This document shows, one piece after another, positions 52,655-62,071 of a DNA stretch of 64,000 bases. Made by a program: the position numbers and the translations under genes. Origin of the DNA: Eubacteriales bacterium (lineage in GTDB: Bacteria; Bacillota; Clostridia; Lachnospirales; Lachnospiraceae); assembly GCA_030525875.1 (NCBI GenBank), contig JAUNDV010000005.1:1-64000 (forward strand), written 5' to 3'. The notes below the pieces were generated by a model. The model worked only from the letters and a program-made list of their open reading frames with translations. It was not told the DNA's origin and made no database searches. Positions within the stretch are counted from its first letter, which is position 1. Each line of letters begins with the position of its first letter.

Positions 52655-55406
52655 TGATAATAATGAAAAGAATATAAACAGAGCAGGCGAAACTGATAAA
52701 CAAGCCGGAGGAGCAGTGCATAAGAAGAAAGTCAGCGTAGTTTTCCGCTCTCAGAACTCACAAAATATAAAGGATCTGCCTAAGAATCTTAGAAATGGAC
52801 AGAAAAATAAGCAGCAGAAAAATACCCAGCCCCAGCAGAAGGGACCAAGACCTCTTCCAGCAGGAACAAAGCCAGTCAGACCTGCTGTATTCGGTGAAAC
52901 CAAGGTTCAGAAGCAGTCTGTAAGTGGAGCTCAAAATGAAGTAAAGAATGAGCAAAAAAATGCTGAGCTTAATGCAAATGCTGCTACAGAGCTTAAAAAT
53001 GAAGCACCTAAGGCAGAAACAGTCAAGGCAGATGTAGTTAAGCAGGAGACAGCAAAGCCAGCAGAAACAAATACTGTAAGTGAGCCAGCTGCAAATGCTG
53101 TAACAGACGGTCTTCCACAGATTAAGATAGTAAAGTCATATGCAAACTATGATGCTGCAGCTGTTATAGCAAAGGCAACAGCTTCTGCAAAGGCTCAAAA
53201 TAATAATAGAGATTCACAGTCCGGAAGAAGAGATAACAATCGCAGAGACGGACAGGGAACAGGACAGAGAAGAGATAACCGTGATGGAAGAAATAACGGT
53301 CAGAATAATACCCAGAGACGTGAAGGTGGTTTCAGAGATAACAGAAGAAATAACTTTGACGGAGGAGATAAGGACAAGGACATGAACCAGCAGTCTCGTC
53401 AGGGCCAGTATGGCAGAAGAGACAAGGATTCACAGTCTGGAAGATCACAACAGGCTCAGTTTGATGCTCCACAGGGAAAAACTGTTTCATCAAGAAAGAA
53501 CAATCAGCATAAGAATACTGATCGTTATGATAAGAGAGACAAGTACAGAGATGATATTGAGCCACAGAAGGCAAATAAGACAGGTAAGGGTGCATTTATC
53601 AAGCCTGAACCAAAGCAGGAAAAGCCAGAGGATGATATCAAGGTAATAGTTATACCAGAGAGCCTTACAATTAAGGATCTTGCAGAGAAGCTTAAGATGC
53701 AGCCATCTGTAATTATCAAGAAGCTCTTCCTTCAGGGACAGATGGTAACACCAAATACTGATCTTAGCTATGAAGAGGCTGAAGAGATAGCAATGGAATA
53801 TGACATCCTTTGCGAAAAGGAAGAAAAGGTTGACGTAATAGCTGAACTCCTTAAAGAGGATGAAGAGGATGAGAGTAAAATGATTCCAAGAAGTCCTGTA
53901 GTATGTGTTATGGGACACGTTGACCATGGTAAGACTTCTCTTCTTGATGCCATCAGAAATACAAATGTAACGAGCCGTGAGGCAGGTGGAATTACACAGC
54001 ACATAGGTGCTTCAGTTGTAAGAGTAGGAGATAGAAAACTTACTTTCCTTGATACACCGGGACATGAAGCATTTACAGCAATGAGATTAAGAGGTGCCCA
54101 GTCTACTGATATCGCAGTTCTTGTAGTAGCTGCTGATGATGGAGTTAAGCCTCAGACTGTCGAAGCTATTAACCACGCTAAGGCAGCAGGAGTTGAGGTA
54201 GTTGTTGCAATCAATAAGATGGATAAGCCTACTGCAAATCCTGATCTTGTTAAGAAGGAGCTTACAGAGTACGGACTTATTGCTGAGGAGTGGGGTGGTT
54301 CAACACCTATGGTACCTATTTCAGCAAAAACAGGTGCTGGTATAACAGATCTTCTTGAGATAATCCTTCTTGAGGCTGATGTACTTGAGCTTAAGGCAAA
54401 TCCTAACCGTACAGCAAGAGGTATAGTTATAGAGGCCCAGCTTGATAAGGGACGTGGACCTGTGGCAACAGTTCTTGTTCAGAAGGGTACACTTAAGATT
54501 GGTAACAATATTGCAGCAGGAGCATGCTATGGTAAGGTCAGAGCGATGATTGATGACAAGGGCAACAGAGTTAAAAAGGCAGGTCCTTCAACACCTGTTG
54601 AGATTCTTGGACTTAATGACGTTCCTAATGCCGGAGAAATCTTCATGGGCTGTGAAGATGAGAAGGAAGCAAGAAATATAGCAGAGACCTTCATTGCAGA
54701 ACATAAGAATAAGATGCTCGAGGAAACAAAGCAGAAGATGAATCTGGATGATCTGTTTGATGAGATCAAGGCTGGAAATATCAAGGAACTTCCAATTATC
54801 ATCAAGGCCGATGTTCAGGGATCAGTTGAAGCGGTTAAGCAGTCACTCGGAAAGCTTTCAAATGAAGAAGTTGCAGTTAAGGTTATCCATTCAGGAGTTG
54901 GTAATATCAATGAGTCTGATGTAAACCTTGCATCAGCTGGTAATGCTATAATTATCGGATTTAATGTAAAACCTGATCCTACAGCTAAGTCTAAGGCAGA
55001 GCAGGAGAAGGTAGATATCAGATTGTATAAGGTAATCTATCAGGCCATAGAGGATCTTGAGGCTGCTCTTACAGGTATGCTTGCACCTGAATATGAGGAA
55101 AAGAATACTGGTAAGGCAATTGTAAGACAGATATTCAAGGCTTCAGGAGTTGGTAATATAGCAGGCTGCTATGTAACAGACGGAATCATTGAAAGAGGAT
55201 CAAAGGCAAGAGTATATCATGGAGAAAAGATGATATTTGACGGTAATATTGCTTCTCTTAAGAGATTCAAGGATGAGGTCAAGGAAGTTAAGACCGGATT
55301 TGAATGTGGTATCGTATTTGAAGACTTTGGAGATATTGCAGAGGATGATTATATCGAGATCTACAAGATGGTTGAAGTTCCAAGAAGCATTAAGAAGTCA
55401 GAATAA
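52647..55406 (+). CDS. infB: Translation initiation factor IF-2
   Basis: 919 residues. Residues 1-330 are a long disordered extension rich in Gln, Asn, Arg, Lys and Asp with R-D-N/RR-containing repeats. IF2N is near 335-390, the G domain near 420-590 ([28 protein letters not shown]), then domains II-IV to the C-terminus. It delivers initiator tRNA to the 30S subunit. The frame opens at TTG 52641, but GGGAGG lies 8 bases before ATG 52647. Confidence 0.97.
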   Translation: MSNDNNEKNINRAGETDKQAGGAVHKKKVSVVFRSQNSQNIKDLPKNLRNGQKNKQQKNTQPQQKGPRPLPAGTKPVRPAVFGETKVQKQSVSGAQNEVKNEQKNAELNANAATELKNEAPKAETVKADVVKQETAKPAETNTVSEPAANAVTDGLPQIKIVKSYANYDAAAVIAKATASAKAQNNNRDSQSGRRDNNRRDGQGTGQRRDNRDGRNNGQNNTQRREGGFRDNRRNNFDGGDKDKDMNQQSRQGQYGRRDKDSQSGRSQQAQFDAPQGKTVSSRKNNQHKNTDRYDKRDKYRDDIEPQKANKTGKGAFIKPEPKQEKPEDDIKVIVIPESLTIKDLAEKLKMQPSVIIKKLFLQGQMVTPNTDLSYEEAEEIAMEYDILCEKEEKVDVIAELLKEDEEDESKMIPRSPVVCVMGHVDHGKTSLLDAIRNTNVTSREAGGITQHIGASVVRVGDRKLTFLDTPGHEAFTAMRLRGAQSTDIAVLVVAADDGVKPQTVEAINHAKAAGVEVVVAINKMDKPTANPDLVKKELTEYGLIAEEWGGSTPMVPISAKTGAGITDLLEIILLEADVLELKANPNRTARGIVIEAQLDKGRGPVATVLVQKGTLKIGNNIAAGACYGKVRAMIDDKGNRVKKAGPSTPVEILGLNDVPNAGEIFMGCEDEKEARNIAETFIAEHKNKMLEETKQKMNLDDLFDEIKAGNIKELPIIIKADVQGSVEAVKQSLGKLSNEEVAVKVIHSGVGNINESDVNLASAGNAIIIGFNVKPDPTAKSKAEQEKVDIRLYKVIYQAIEDLEAALTGMLAPEYEEKNTGKAIVRQIFKASGVGNIAGCYVTDGIIERGSKARVYHGEKMIFDGNIASLKRFKDEVKEVKTGFECGIVFEDFGDIAEDDYIEIYKMVEVPRSIKKSE

Positions 55407-55425
55407 TTTAAATATAGGTTGCATG

Positions 55426-55454
55426 AATCTGGTACAGCAAGGCTGTATCAGATT
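55426..55454 (+). terminator. Hairpin between infB and rbfA
   Basis: AATCTG-G-TACAGC pairs with GCTGTA-T-CAGATT around a three-base loop. No T-run follows (GTGCTTTAA), so processing or partial termination is more likely than a full stop. Confidence 0.4.
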
Positions 55455-55480
55455 GTGCTTTAATTAAAGAAAGGAATTTT

Positions 55481-55891
55481 ATGAAAAAGGGAAGCATAAA
55501 GAACAACCGTATCAATGGAGAGGTTATGAGAGAACTTTCCTGTATTATAAGAGATGGAGTTAAGGATCCAAGAATAGATCCCTTAATGACTATAACAAGA
55601 GTTGAGGTTACACCTGATCTCCAGTTTTGTAAGTGCTATGTTTCTACGATAGGTTCAGATGCGGCACTCGATAATACAATAAAGGGACTTAAATCAGCAG
55701 AGGGCTACATAAGAAGAGAGCTTGCACACAGAGTAAATCTTAGAAAGACTCCTAGTCTTCAGTTCGTTGCAGATCATAGCATAGAATATGCTATAGAAAT
55801 GTCACAGAGAATAGAAGAGCTTGCAAGAGCAAATAGAAAAGTAGATGAAGAAGCTGAGTATGAAACTGAAGAGGAAAATGAGGAAGAATAA
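55481..55891 (+). CDS. rbfA: Ribosome-binding factor A
   Basis: 136 residues. Single KH-like domain (RINGEVMRELSCIIRDGVKDPRIDPLMTITRVEVTPDLQFCKCYVS) plus a C-terminal tail of Glu residues. Binds the 16S 5' region during 30S assembly. AAAGGA precedes the start, and nrnA follows after 2 bases. Confidence 0.96.
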   Translation: MKKGSIKNNRINGEVMRELSCIIRDGVKDPRIDPLMTITRVEVTPDLQFCKCYVSTIGSDAALDNTIKGLKSAEGYIRRELAHRVNLRKTPSLQFVADHSIEYAIEMSQRIEELARANRKVDEEAEYETEEENEEE

Positions 55892-55893
55892 AT

Positions 55894-56871
55894 ATGGATT
55901 ATAAGCTAATATTTAACAGCCTTATATCTGAAGCAAAGAGCATAGCTATACTTGGACATCTTGGTCCTGATGGAGATTGTGCTGGCTCAGTTCTCGGTGT
56001 TTATAATTACATTTTAAATCTTGTAAGAGAAAAGCATCTGGAGGAAAAGCTTGTCATCCCATATCTGGAGGAATTCTCAAACAAATTTTCTTATCTTAAC
56101 GGATATGAAGATGTTGTACATGAGCCTACAGATAAGAGTTATGATCTGTGTATAGTATGTGATTGTGGTGATGACAGCAGACTTGGGAAGTTTTCAATTA
56201 TTCAAAAGAACGCTGTTCACAGTTTTTGTCTTGATCATCATATTACAAACAAAGGCTTTGCAGAATATTGCATAGTTAAGCCAGAAGCCTCTTCAAGCTG
56301 TGAGGTTCTCTTTGATCTGCTTGAGGAAGATATGCTGGATAAAAATACAGCTGAATGTATTTATACAGGTATAATCCACGATACAGGAGTATTTAGATAT
56401 TCATCTACTTCAAGGCATACCATGGATATTGCAGGAAAATGCATGAGCTTTGGTTTTGATTTTGGAAAAATAATAGATGATTCATTTTTCTCAATGAGTC
56501 TTACACAGAAAAAGGTCATGGGTAAGGTCTTATTTGAAACAGAAAGCTATCTTGACGGCAAGGTTATAGTTGGAAGTATAGATGCAGCCTCAATGAAGGA
56601 ATATGGCGTTACAAATAAGGATATGGATGGTATTATAGATAATCTTAGAACTACCCGTAATGCATTATGTGCCATATTTATGTATCAGACACTTAACAGA
56701 CAGTACAAGATAAGTATGCGTTCAAATTCAGACGACATAAATGTTGCCCTGATAGCACAGGGCTTTGGCGGTGGTGGTCATGTTAAGGCTGCCGGTTGCT
56801 TCCTTGGACCTAGTATAAAGGAAAATACACAAAAGTTGCTTTCAGAGATTGAAAAGCAGCTCAATAAATAA
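55894..56871 (+). CDS. nrnA: DHH/DHHA1 phosphoesterase, NrnA-like
   Basis: 325 residues. Degrades short RNA oligonucleotides and/or dephosphorylates pAp. DHH-family motifs: LGHLGPDGDCAGS, VCDCGDDSR, LDHHITN and HDTGVFRYSSTS; DHHA1 motif GFGGGGHVKAAGC near the C-terminus. It lies in the usual rbfA-nrnA-truB order. Confidence 0.95.
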   Translation: MDYKLIFNSLISEAKSIAILGHLGPDGDCAGSVLGVYNYILNLVREKHLEEKLVIPYLEEFSNKFSYLNGYEDVVHEPTDKSYDLCIVCDCGDDSRLGKFSIIQKNAVHSFCLDHHITNKGFAEYCIVKPEASSSCEVLFDLLEEDMLDKNTAECIYTGIIHDTGVFRYSSTSRHTMDIAGKCMSFGFDFGKIIDDSFFSMSLTQKKVMGKVLFETESYLDGKVIVGSIDAASMKEYGVTNKDMDGIIDNLRTTRNALCAIFMYQTLNRQYKISMRSNSDDINVALIAQGFGGGGHVKAAGCFLGPSIKENTQKLLSEIEKQLNK

Positions 56872-56888
56872 ATGGCTGGCGGTTGGAA

Positions 56889-58514
56889 ATGCAATTTAAC
56901 AAATATAATGGTTTTTTAAATATATATAAAGAAGCCGGATGGACATCCATGGATGTATGTGCAAAGCTCAGAGGTATTCTGGGTATGCGTAAAATAGGCC
57001 ATGCCGGAACACTTGATCCTATGGCAGAGGGTGTTCTTCCTGTTGCACTTGGAAAGGGAACCAAAGATGTTGACAGGATAGGTGACGGGACAAAAACTTA
57101 TATTGCTGGCATGTTGCTTGGAACTGTCACAGACACACAGGATATCACAGGTACAGTTATCTCAGAAAACACGGATAAGATACCAACAAATGAAGAGATA
57201 ATTAAGGCCTGTGAGAGTTTTATAGGTGAATATGAGCAGCTTACACCTATGTATTCTGCAAGAAAAGTAAATGGAAAGAAGCTTTACGAATACGCAAGAG
57301 CAGGTAAAGAGGTCGAGAGAAAGAGAAAAAAAATAGAAATACTGGATCTTACGGTAGATTCTATAGACTTTCCACATATAAAAATGACTGTAAAATGTAC
57401 TAAGGGGACCTATATAAGAACATTGTGTCACGATATAGGAGAGAAGTTAGGTACAGGAGCCTGTATGGAATCACTGCTTCGCACACAGGTAGGAGATTTT
57501 ACACTTGAGGAGACTGTAAAGCTAGACGAGCTTGAGAAATTTAGAGACCAAGGCAAGGTTAATGAGCTTATCAGTGTTAAGTCACCAACAGCAGTAGCAA
57601 TAGGAAAGTTTGACGGAAATCATATAGGGCACAGGCTTATAATAAAGGAACTTGTAAAAACAGCGCAGGAAAATAAATATAAGTCACTCATTATTCTCTT
57701 TGATATGAATAAGAGCTTCATAAGCGGAAGACAGGAACAAAAGGAAGAACTTTACTCTTATGGAGTTGACTATGTGATTGAGCTTCCATTTTCAGAAGAA
57801 ATACGAACAATGTCCGCAGAGGATTTCCTAGAAAAGATATTGATAAAAAGGCTTAATATGAAGGCTATGGTGGCTGGAAATGATGTAAGCTTTGGATTTA
57901 ATAAGCGTGGAAATGCAGAATTTCTCACTGAAAATGCAGATAGATTAGGATATAGCTTAAAGATTATAGAAAAAATCAATATAAAAACAAATAGCGGAGA
58001 AGAACAGGCTGTAAGTTCAACTATGCTAAGAGAGCTTATTTCTGAGGGTGACATGGAAAAAACAGAAATGCTTCTAGGACATCCTTACTGCATTTCAGGA
58101 TATGTTGAACACGGTAAGGGAATGGGACACAGTATACTCGGATATCCGACAATGAATATAGATGTCGATGCCTCAAGAATAGTTCCGCCTTATGGTGTTT
58201 ATGCTGTCAGAGTCCATTTTATAGATGAAAAGACTGGCAAACGAAAAGAAAGCTATAAGGGCATAGCAAATCTTGGAATAAAGCCTACAGTGAGCAATGA
58301 GGACGAAGCACAAAAAATAAACCTTGAAAGCTTTGTTTTTGAATACGAAGGAAATGCTTATGGCAAAAAAATAGAGGTAGAGCTTCTCAAATTTATTAGG
58401 AAAGAGCGTAAATTTGAATCACTTGAAGAGATAAAAATACAGCTTAGAGATGTAGATATTCCGAAAGTTAAAAAATTCTACGAGGATAGTCTAAAAAGTA
58501 ATGAAAATGCTTGA
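56889..58514 (+). CDS. truB/ribF: Fusion of tRNA pseudouridine-55 synthase and RibF
   Basis: 541 residues in one frame. Residues 1-230 are TruB (DVCAKLRGILGMRKIGHAGTLDPMAEGVL, catalytic Asp43; CTKGTYIRTLCHDIGEKLG). Residues about 231-390 are the FAD synthetase domain of RibF (VAIGKFDGNHIGHRLI; HIGH site at about 245-248). Residues about 400-541 are riboflavin kinase (LGYPTMNIDVDASRIVPPYGVYAVRV, IANLGIKPTV, LKFIRKERKFESLEEI). truB and ribF are normally adjacent separate genes; here no stop, start or ribosome site divides them. The opening TTG 56883 is unlikely; ATG 56889 gives the usual TruB start. Confidence 0.92.
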   Translation: MQFNKYNGFLNIYKEAGWTSMDVCAKLRGILGMRKIGHAGTLDPMAEGVLPVALGKGTKDVDRIGDGTKTYIAGMLLGTVTDTQDITGTVISENTDKIPTNEEIIKACESFIGEYEQLTPMYSARKVNGKKLYEYARAGKEVERKRKKIEILDLTVDSIDFPHIKMTVKCTKGTYIRTLCHDIGEKLGTGACMESLLRTQVGDFTLEETVKLDELEKFRDQGKVNELISVKSPTAVAIGKFDGNHIGHRLIIKELVKTAQENKYKSLIILFDMNKSFISGRQEQKEELYSYGVDYVIELPFSEEIRTMSAEDFLEKILIKRLNMKAMVAGNDVSFGFNKRGNAEFLTENADRLGYSLKIIEKINIKTNSGEEQAVSSTMLRELISEGDMEKTEMLLGHPYCISGYVEHGKGMGHSILGYPTMNIDVDASRIVPPYGVYAVRVHFIDEKTGKRKESYKGIANLGIKPTVSNEDEAQKINLESFVFEYEGNAYGKKIEVELLKFIRKERKFESLEEIKIQLRDVDIPKVKKFYEDSLKSNENA

Positions 58515-58539
58515 TTATTAAGAATTTACATGATAATAT
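58511..58539 (+). promoter_or_regulatory. Promoter of rpsO
   Basis: -35 TTGATT (58511-58516), 17 bases, extended -10 TGA-TAATAT (58534-58539). It begins at the stop of the fusion gene and starts RNA near 58546. Confidence 0.55.
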
Positions 58540-58557
58540 AGTTCTCGTTGTAACGCC

Positions 58558-58599
58558 ATGGCACAGCTTATCGCTACTCCTTTGCGAGTGCTTTGTCAT
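58558..58599 (+). promoter_or_regulatory. Structured rpsO leader, candidate S15 autoregulatory site
   Basis: ATGGCACAGC pairs with GCTTTGTCAT at 9 of 10 positions; inside, ACTC pairs with GAGT. The hairpin lies entirely within the rpsO 5' leader and about 20 bases before its ribosome site. S15 represses its own mRNA through diverse leader folds in several bacteria, so this is a reasonable but untested candidate. Confidence 0.4.
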
Positions 58600-58637
58600 T
58601 TGGTAAGTTTTAGATATTTAATTAGGAGGATTTTGCA

Positions 58638-58904
58638 ATGATCGCAAAGGCTAAAAAGCAGGAAATTATGAATACTTACGCTCGTAAGGCTGGTGATACA
58701 GGTTCACCTGAGGTTCAGATCGCTATTTTAACAGCAAGAATCAATGAGCTTACAGAGCATCTTAAGGCAAACCCTAAGGATCACCACTCAAGACGTGGAC
58801 TTCTTATGATGGTTGGACGTCGTAGAGGACTTCTTGACTACCTTGCTAAGAAGGATCTTGAGGGATACAGAGCACTTATTGCTAAGCTTGGAATTCGTAA
58901 GTAA
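58638..58904 (+). CDS. rpsO: 30S ribosomal protein S15
   Basis: 88 residues, standard. [25 protein letters not shown] and [25 protein letters not shown] are diagnostic; the family binds the 16S three-way junction. AGGAGG precedes ATG 58638. It is monocistronic, with a leader, promoter and terminator of its own. Confidence 0.98.
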   Translation: MIAKAKKQEIMNTYARKAGDTGSPEVQIAILTARINELTEHLKANPKDHHSRRGLLMMVGRRRGLLDYLAKKDLEGYRALIAKLGIRK

Positions 58905-58934
58905 TTCACCTTACTCAAAAAAAGACACAATAAG

Positions 58935-58980
58935 AAAACACCATTTTCATATATACGGGAGATGGTGTTTTTTATTTTTT
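58935..58980 (+). terminator. Terminator after rpsO
   Basis: AAAACACCAT pairs with ATGGTGTTTT, followed by a long T-rich tail. Confidence 0.9.
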
Positions 58981-58988
58981 TATAACTA

Positions 58989-59018
58989 TTGACATTATAG
59001 GGCTAAGGTATATATCAT
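58989..59018 (+). promoter_or_regulatory. Promoter of the ACT-DUF711 pair
   Basis: Perfect -35 TTGACA (58989-58994); -10 is TATCAT with 18-base spacing or TATATC with 16. Confidence 0.65.
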
Positions 59019-59074
59019 TAAGCTTAATAGTTGGAATATACTGTTAATTAGGAGACAAGGAGATTAAATCTATT

Positions 59075-59347
59075 ATGAGCAGAACAATAATTACCGTAGT
59101 AGGCAAGGATGCAGTTGGAATAACAGCTAAGGTATGCACTTTTTTAGCTGAATATAACGTAAATATACTTGATATTTCACAGACTATAGTTCAGGGATTT
59201 TTTAATATGATGATGATAGTAGATACCTCTGGTATGGAGCTGTCTTTTGAAGAATTTTCAGAGAAGCTTGAGACTTGCGGCGAGGAAATAAACGTAAAGA
59301 TCAAGTCACAGAGAGAAGACATTTTCACATCAATGCACAGAATATAA
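59075..59347 (+). CDS. ACT-domain regulatory protein
   Basis: 90 residues, one ACT domain (ITVVGKDAVGITAKVCTFLAEYNVNILDISQTIVQGFF) of the UPF0237 type. ACT domains bind amino acids or other small ligands. It always tends to sit beside a DUF711 gene, as here with a 21-base gap, so it probably regulates or partners that protein. No catalytic residues. Confidence 0.9.
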   Translation: MSRTIITVVGKDAVGITAKVCTFLAEYNVNILDISQTIVQGFFNMMMIVDTSGMELSFEEFSEKLETCGEEINVKIKSQREDIFTSMHRI

Positions 59348-59368
59348 TCTGTCAGCAAGGAGTACATA

Positions 59369-60733
59369 ATGATAAATATTTACGAAGTAAATGAAACCAA
59401 TCATATGATCGAAAAGGAGAATCTGGACATAAGAACCATAACCATGGGAATAAGTCTTATAGATTGCATAGATTCAGACCTTAACAGATTAAATGACAAG
59501 ATATATGAGAAGATAGTCAGAAAGGCTGGAAAGCTTGTAGAAACAGGTGAAAAGCTCTCAGAGGAATTTGGTATTCCTATAGTTAATAAGAGAATATCAG
59601 TTACACCTATTTCTATAATAGGAGCAGCTGCATGCAAAACACCATCAGACTTTGTTACTATTGCAAAGACTCTCGACAGAGCCTCTAAAGCTGTAGGAGT
59701 GAATTTTATCGGTGGCTATTCATCACTCTGCTCTAAGGGAATGATAGAAGCTGACAGAAATATTATGCTTTCATATCCTGAGGCATTTACATCTACGGAT
59801 CAGGTATGCGGTTCGGTAAATCTTGGCTCTACAAAAACAGGAATCAATATGGATGCTGTAAAGCTAATGGGAGAGGTTATAAGAGATACAGCTCTTGCTA
59901 CAAAGGAAGGGCAATTCCCTGCCTGTGCAAAAATAGTTGTATTCTGCAACGCACCAGACGATAATCCTTTCATGGCAGGTGCTTTCCACGGTGTAACCGA
60001 AGCAGATGCCGTGATAAATGTAGGAGTTAGTGGTCCAGGAGTAGTAAAGGCAGCACTTGAAGCAGTAAGAGGAGAAAGCTTTGAGGTTCTTTGTGAAACC
60101 ATTAAGAAAACGGCTTTCAAGATAACAAGAGTTGGACAGCTTATTGCAGGCGAAGCTGCAAAAAGACTGGATGTACCATTTGGAATTATAGATCTTTCAC
60201 TTGCACCTACACCGGCTGTTGGTGATTCTGTAGCAGAAATATTAGAAGAGATAGGACTTGAGAGAACCGGAGCTCCGGGAACCACAGCTGCACTGGCTCT
60301 GCTTAATGATCAGGTAAAGAAGGGAGGAATAATGGCTTCATCATATGTCGGAGGACTCAGTGGAGCATTTATTCCTGTAAGTGAAGATCAGGGCATGATA
60401 GACGCAGTTGAAGTTGGTTCACTCAATATAGAAAAGCTTGAAGCAATGACCTGTGTATGCTCTGTAGGACTTGATATGATAGCAATACCGGGAGATACAC
60501 CAGCTTCTACAATTTCAGGAATAATTGCAGACGAAGCAGCAATAGGCATGATTAATCAGAAGACTACAGCAGCAAGACTCATACCTGCAATTGGAAAAAC
60601 TGTAGGAGATAAGGTAGAATTTGGCGGACTCTTTGGATATGCACCTGTAATGCCTGTAAATACATTCTCCTGTGAAGCCTTTGTAAACAGAGGAGGACGA
60701 ATCCCTGCCCCTATCCACAGTTTTAAAAATTAA
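59369..60733 (+). CDS. DUF711 (UPF0210) family protein
   Basis: 454 residues, complete member of the UPF0210/PFL-family proteins ([30 protein letters not shown] at the start; [15 protein letters not shown] and [23 protein letters not shown] motifs). It has no established biochemical function; the structure of relatives is distantly like pyruvate formate-lyase-type barrels. Partnered with the ACT protein upstream. AAGGAG precedes ATG 59369. Confidence 0.9.
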   Translation: MINIYEVNETNHMIEKENLDIRTITMGISLIDCIDSDLNRLNDKIYEKIVRKAGKLVETGEKLSEEFGIPIVNKRISVTPISIIGAAACKTPSDFVTIAKTLDRASKAVGVNFIGGYSSLCSKGMIEADRNIMLSYPEAFTSTDQVCGSVNLGSTKTGINMDAVKLMGEVIRDTALATKEGQFPACAKIVVFCNAPDDNPFMAGAFHGVTEADAVINVGVSGPGVVKAALEAVRGESFEVLCETIKKTAFKITRVGQLIAGEAAKRLDVPFGIIDLSLAPTPAVGDSVAEILEEIGLERTGAPGTTAALALLNDQVKKGGIMASSYVGGLSGAFIPVSEDQGMIDAVEVGSLNIEKLEAMTCVCSVGLDMIAIPGDTPASTISGIIADEAAIGMINQKTTAARLIPAIGKTVGDKVEFGGLFGYAPVMPVNTFSCEAFVNRGGRIPAPIHSFKN

Positions 60734-60778
60734 CAGGTATTAAAAACAAATATTTATAAAATCATACCTTATTGTTAG

Positions 60779-61102
60779 TTATATTATCCTGATAATTATC
60801 ATGTATAGGATAGTGGAAATGATGACAGATAATATACTATTTTTGTATTTATGCTGAAGAAGTGCACATATTCCGATACATATAAATTCAGGAAGGCCAA
60901 AAGGAAAGCTTGAGAAGCTAATATTCCTAAGACAAAATATGACGAGAATAATCATGATAGCTCCCGGAAGCACCTTCCCAAGATAGGTGACTGTAGACGG
61001 GAGCTCTTTATTTCCAAATATTACAAAGGGGAGAGCTCTTATAAGTATGGTTATAATAGAGCAGACGGCAATAGCTGAAAATGCATATAAAGTATTGGAC
61101 AT
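60779..61102 (-). CDS. azlD: AzlD-like branched-chain amino-acid exporter subunit
   Basis: 107 residues, 4 hydrophobic segments. The small partner of AzlC; RALPFVIFG near residue 25 is typical. The pair exports branched-chain amino acids and related analogues. AGGAGG precedes ATG 61102, 18 bases after azlC. Confidence 0.9.
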   Translation of the reverse strand: MSNTLYAFSAIAVCSIITILIRALPFVIFGNKELPSTVTYLGKVLPGAIMIILVIFCLRNISFSSFPFGLPEFICIGICALLQHKYKNSILSVIISTILYMIIIRII

Positions 61103-61120
61103 AATAAATTTCCTCCTTAT

Positions 61121-61843
61121 TTACTGAAAATATTGCTCTGTTCTGCCTTTTAAGATTACCAGTATAATAAGGCTTAGGGAAAGAGCAGGAAGAATAAAAT
61201 TGTCAGGCCCTAATAGGATAAGACATAAAATTCCACATATAAGTCCTGTATACATAGGAATATGAGATTTGAATTCCTGCCATTGATTTACTATTATACA
61301 CACAAAAAGACAGGTTGCTGCAAAGTCTATTCCTTCAAGACTGAAGGGTATTATATTTCCAAAGCCGGCTCCAAGTACACCGCCAGCAATCCAGCTCAAA
61401 TGGCAAAGTACGGCAGAATATAGGTCACATTTTACAGGATCCACCTTGTCAGGGTAAGCATTGGAGCAGAAAACGCAGTATACTTCATCAGGAAATGCAA
61501 ATATCATATAAGGATATAGGATACCTTGTTTTTTGAATCTCTCGGTAAATCCAATACCATAAAACATGTATCTGGAATTTATGAGAAAAGAAGATAAGGC
61601 CATGATGAGAAGAGGCGTGCCAGCTACTATCATCGGAACCATTGCAATCTGCAAGGATCCTGAATATATAAATACGCAGGCAAGAAGAGCATGGATAACA
61701 GTATAGTCAGCCTCATACATCATTATTCCAAAGGCAAAGCCTACTACAAGATATGAAATTATAATAGGAATTACCTGCTTAAATGCATATAAAAATGTTT
61801 TCTTGCGACTGTAACAGTCAGTTTTTACAAATGATTCAGACAT
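61121..61843 (-). CDS. azlC: AzlC-like branched-chain amino-acid exporter subunit
   Basis: 240 residues, about 7 hydrophobic segments. VPIIISYLVVGFAFGIMMYEA and YSGSLQIAMVPMIVAGTP match the family; LINSRYMFYGIGFTERFK is its conserved loop. Two adjacent ATGs follow GAGGAG; the second (61843) has 6-base spacing and is preferred to 61846. First gene of azlCD on the minus strand, divergent from the CofE-like gene. Confidence 0.9.
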   Translation of the reverse strand: MSESFVKTDCYSRKKTFLYAFKQVIPIIISYLVVGFAFGIMMYEADYTVIHALLACVFIYSGSLQIAMVPMIVAGTPLLIMALSSFLINSRYMFYGIGFTERFKKQGILYPYMIFAFPDEVYCVFCSNAYPDKVDPVKCDLYSAVLCHLSWIAGGVLGAGFGNIIPFSLEGIDFAATCLFVCIIVNQWQEFKSHIPMYTGLICGILCLILLGPDNFILPALSLSLIILVILKGRTEQYFQ

Positions 61844-61922
61844 CATAAGCTCCTCTGGATTTAATTTTACATAATGGAGTAATTATATACTTTGTTATTA
61901 AATAATTCTATAATATCTGCTA

Positions 61923-61950
61923 TTTACATATGAAAAAAATCTGCTATAAT
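61923..61950 (+). promoter_or_regulatory. Strong promoter of the CofE-like gene
   Basis: -35 TTTACA (61923-61928), 16 bases, extended -10 TGC-TATAAT (61945-61950). Start near 61957, leaving a leader of about 115 bases. Confidence 0.72.
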
Positions 61951-61956
61951 AATATC

Positions 61957-62071
61957 GGCTTCGGAAAAGGCAAACTAAGCATTGCATGTCTATTTTTCTT
62001 AACTCGCTTGGCGGATCCCAAAGCATTTTCAAAAAGTATACATGTTTTTACACGAAAGAGAGGAAAACTAA
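61957..62071 (+). other. Long leader with weak hairpins, unknown role
   Basis: Between the promoter and the CofE-like start lies an untranslated stretch. It holds a GGCAAAC motif near 61969 and a hairpin GCTTGG/CC-AAAGC near 62006-62024. There is no terminator T-run and no known riboswitch signature that I could fit. Confidence 0.35.

Noticed and set aside
61957..62030. Possible cyclic-di-GMP-I riboswitch before the CofE-like gene
   Set aside because: GGCAAAC and CAAAGC look right, but the GAAA tetraloop, GACGCAAAGCC block and second helix with its receptor are absent.
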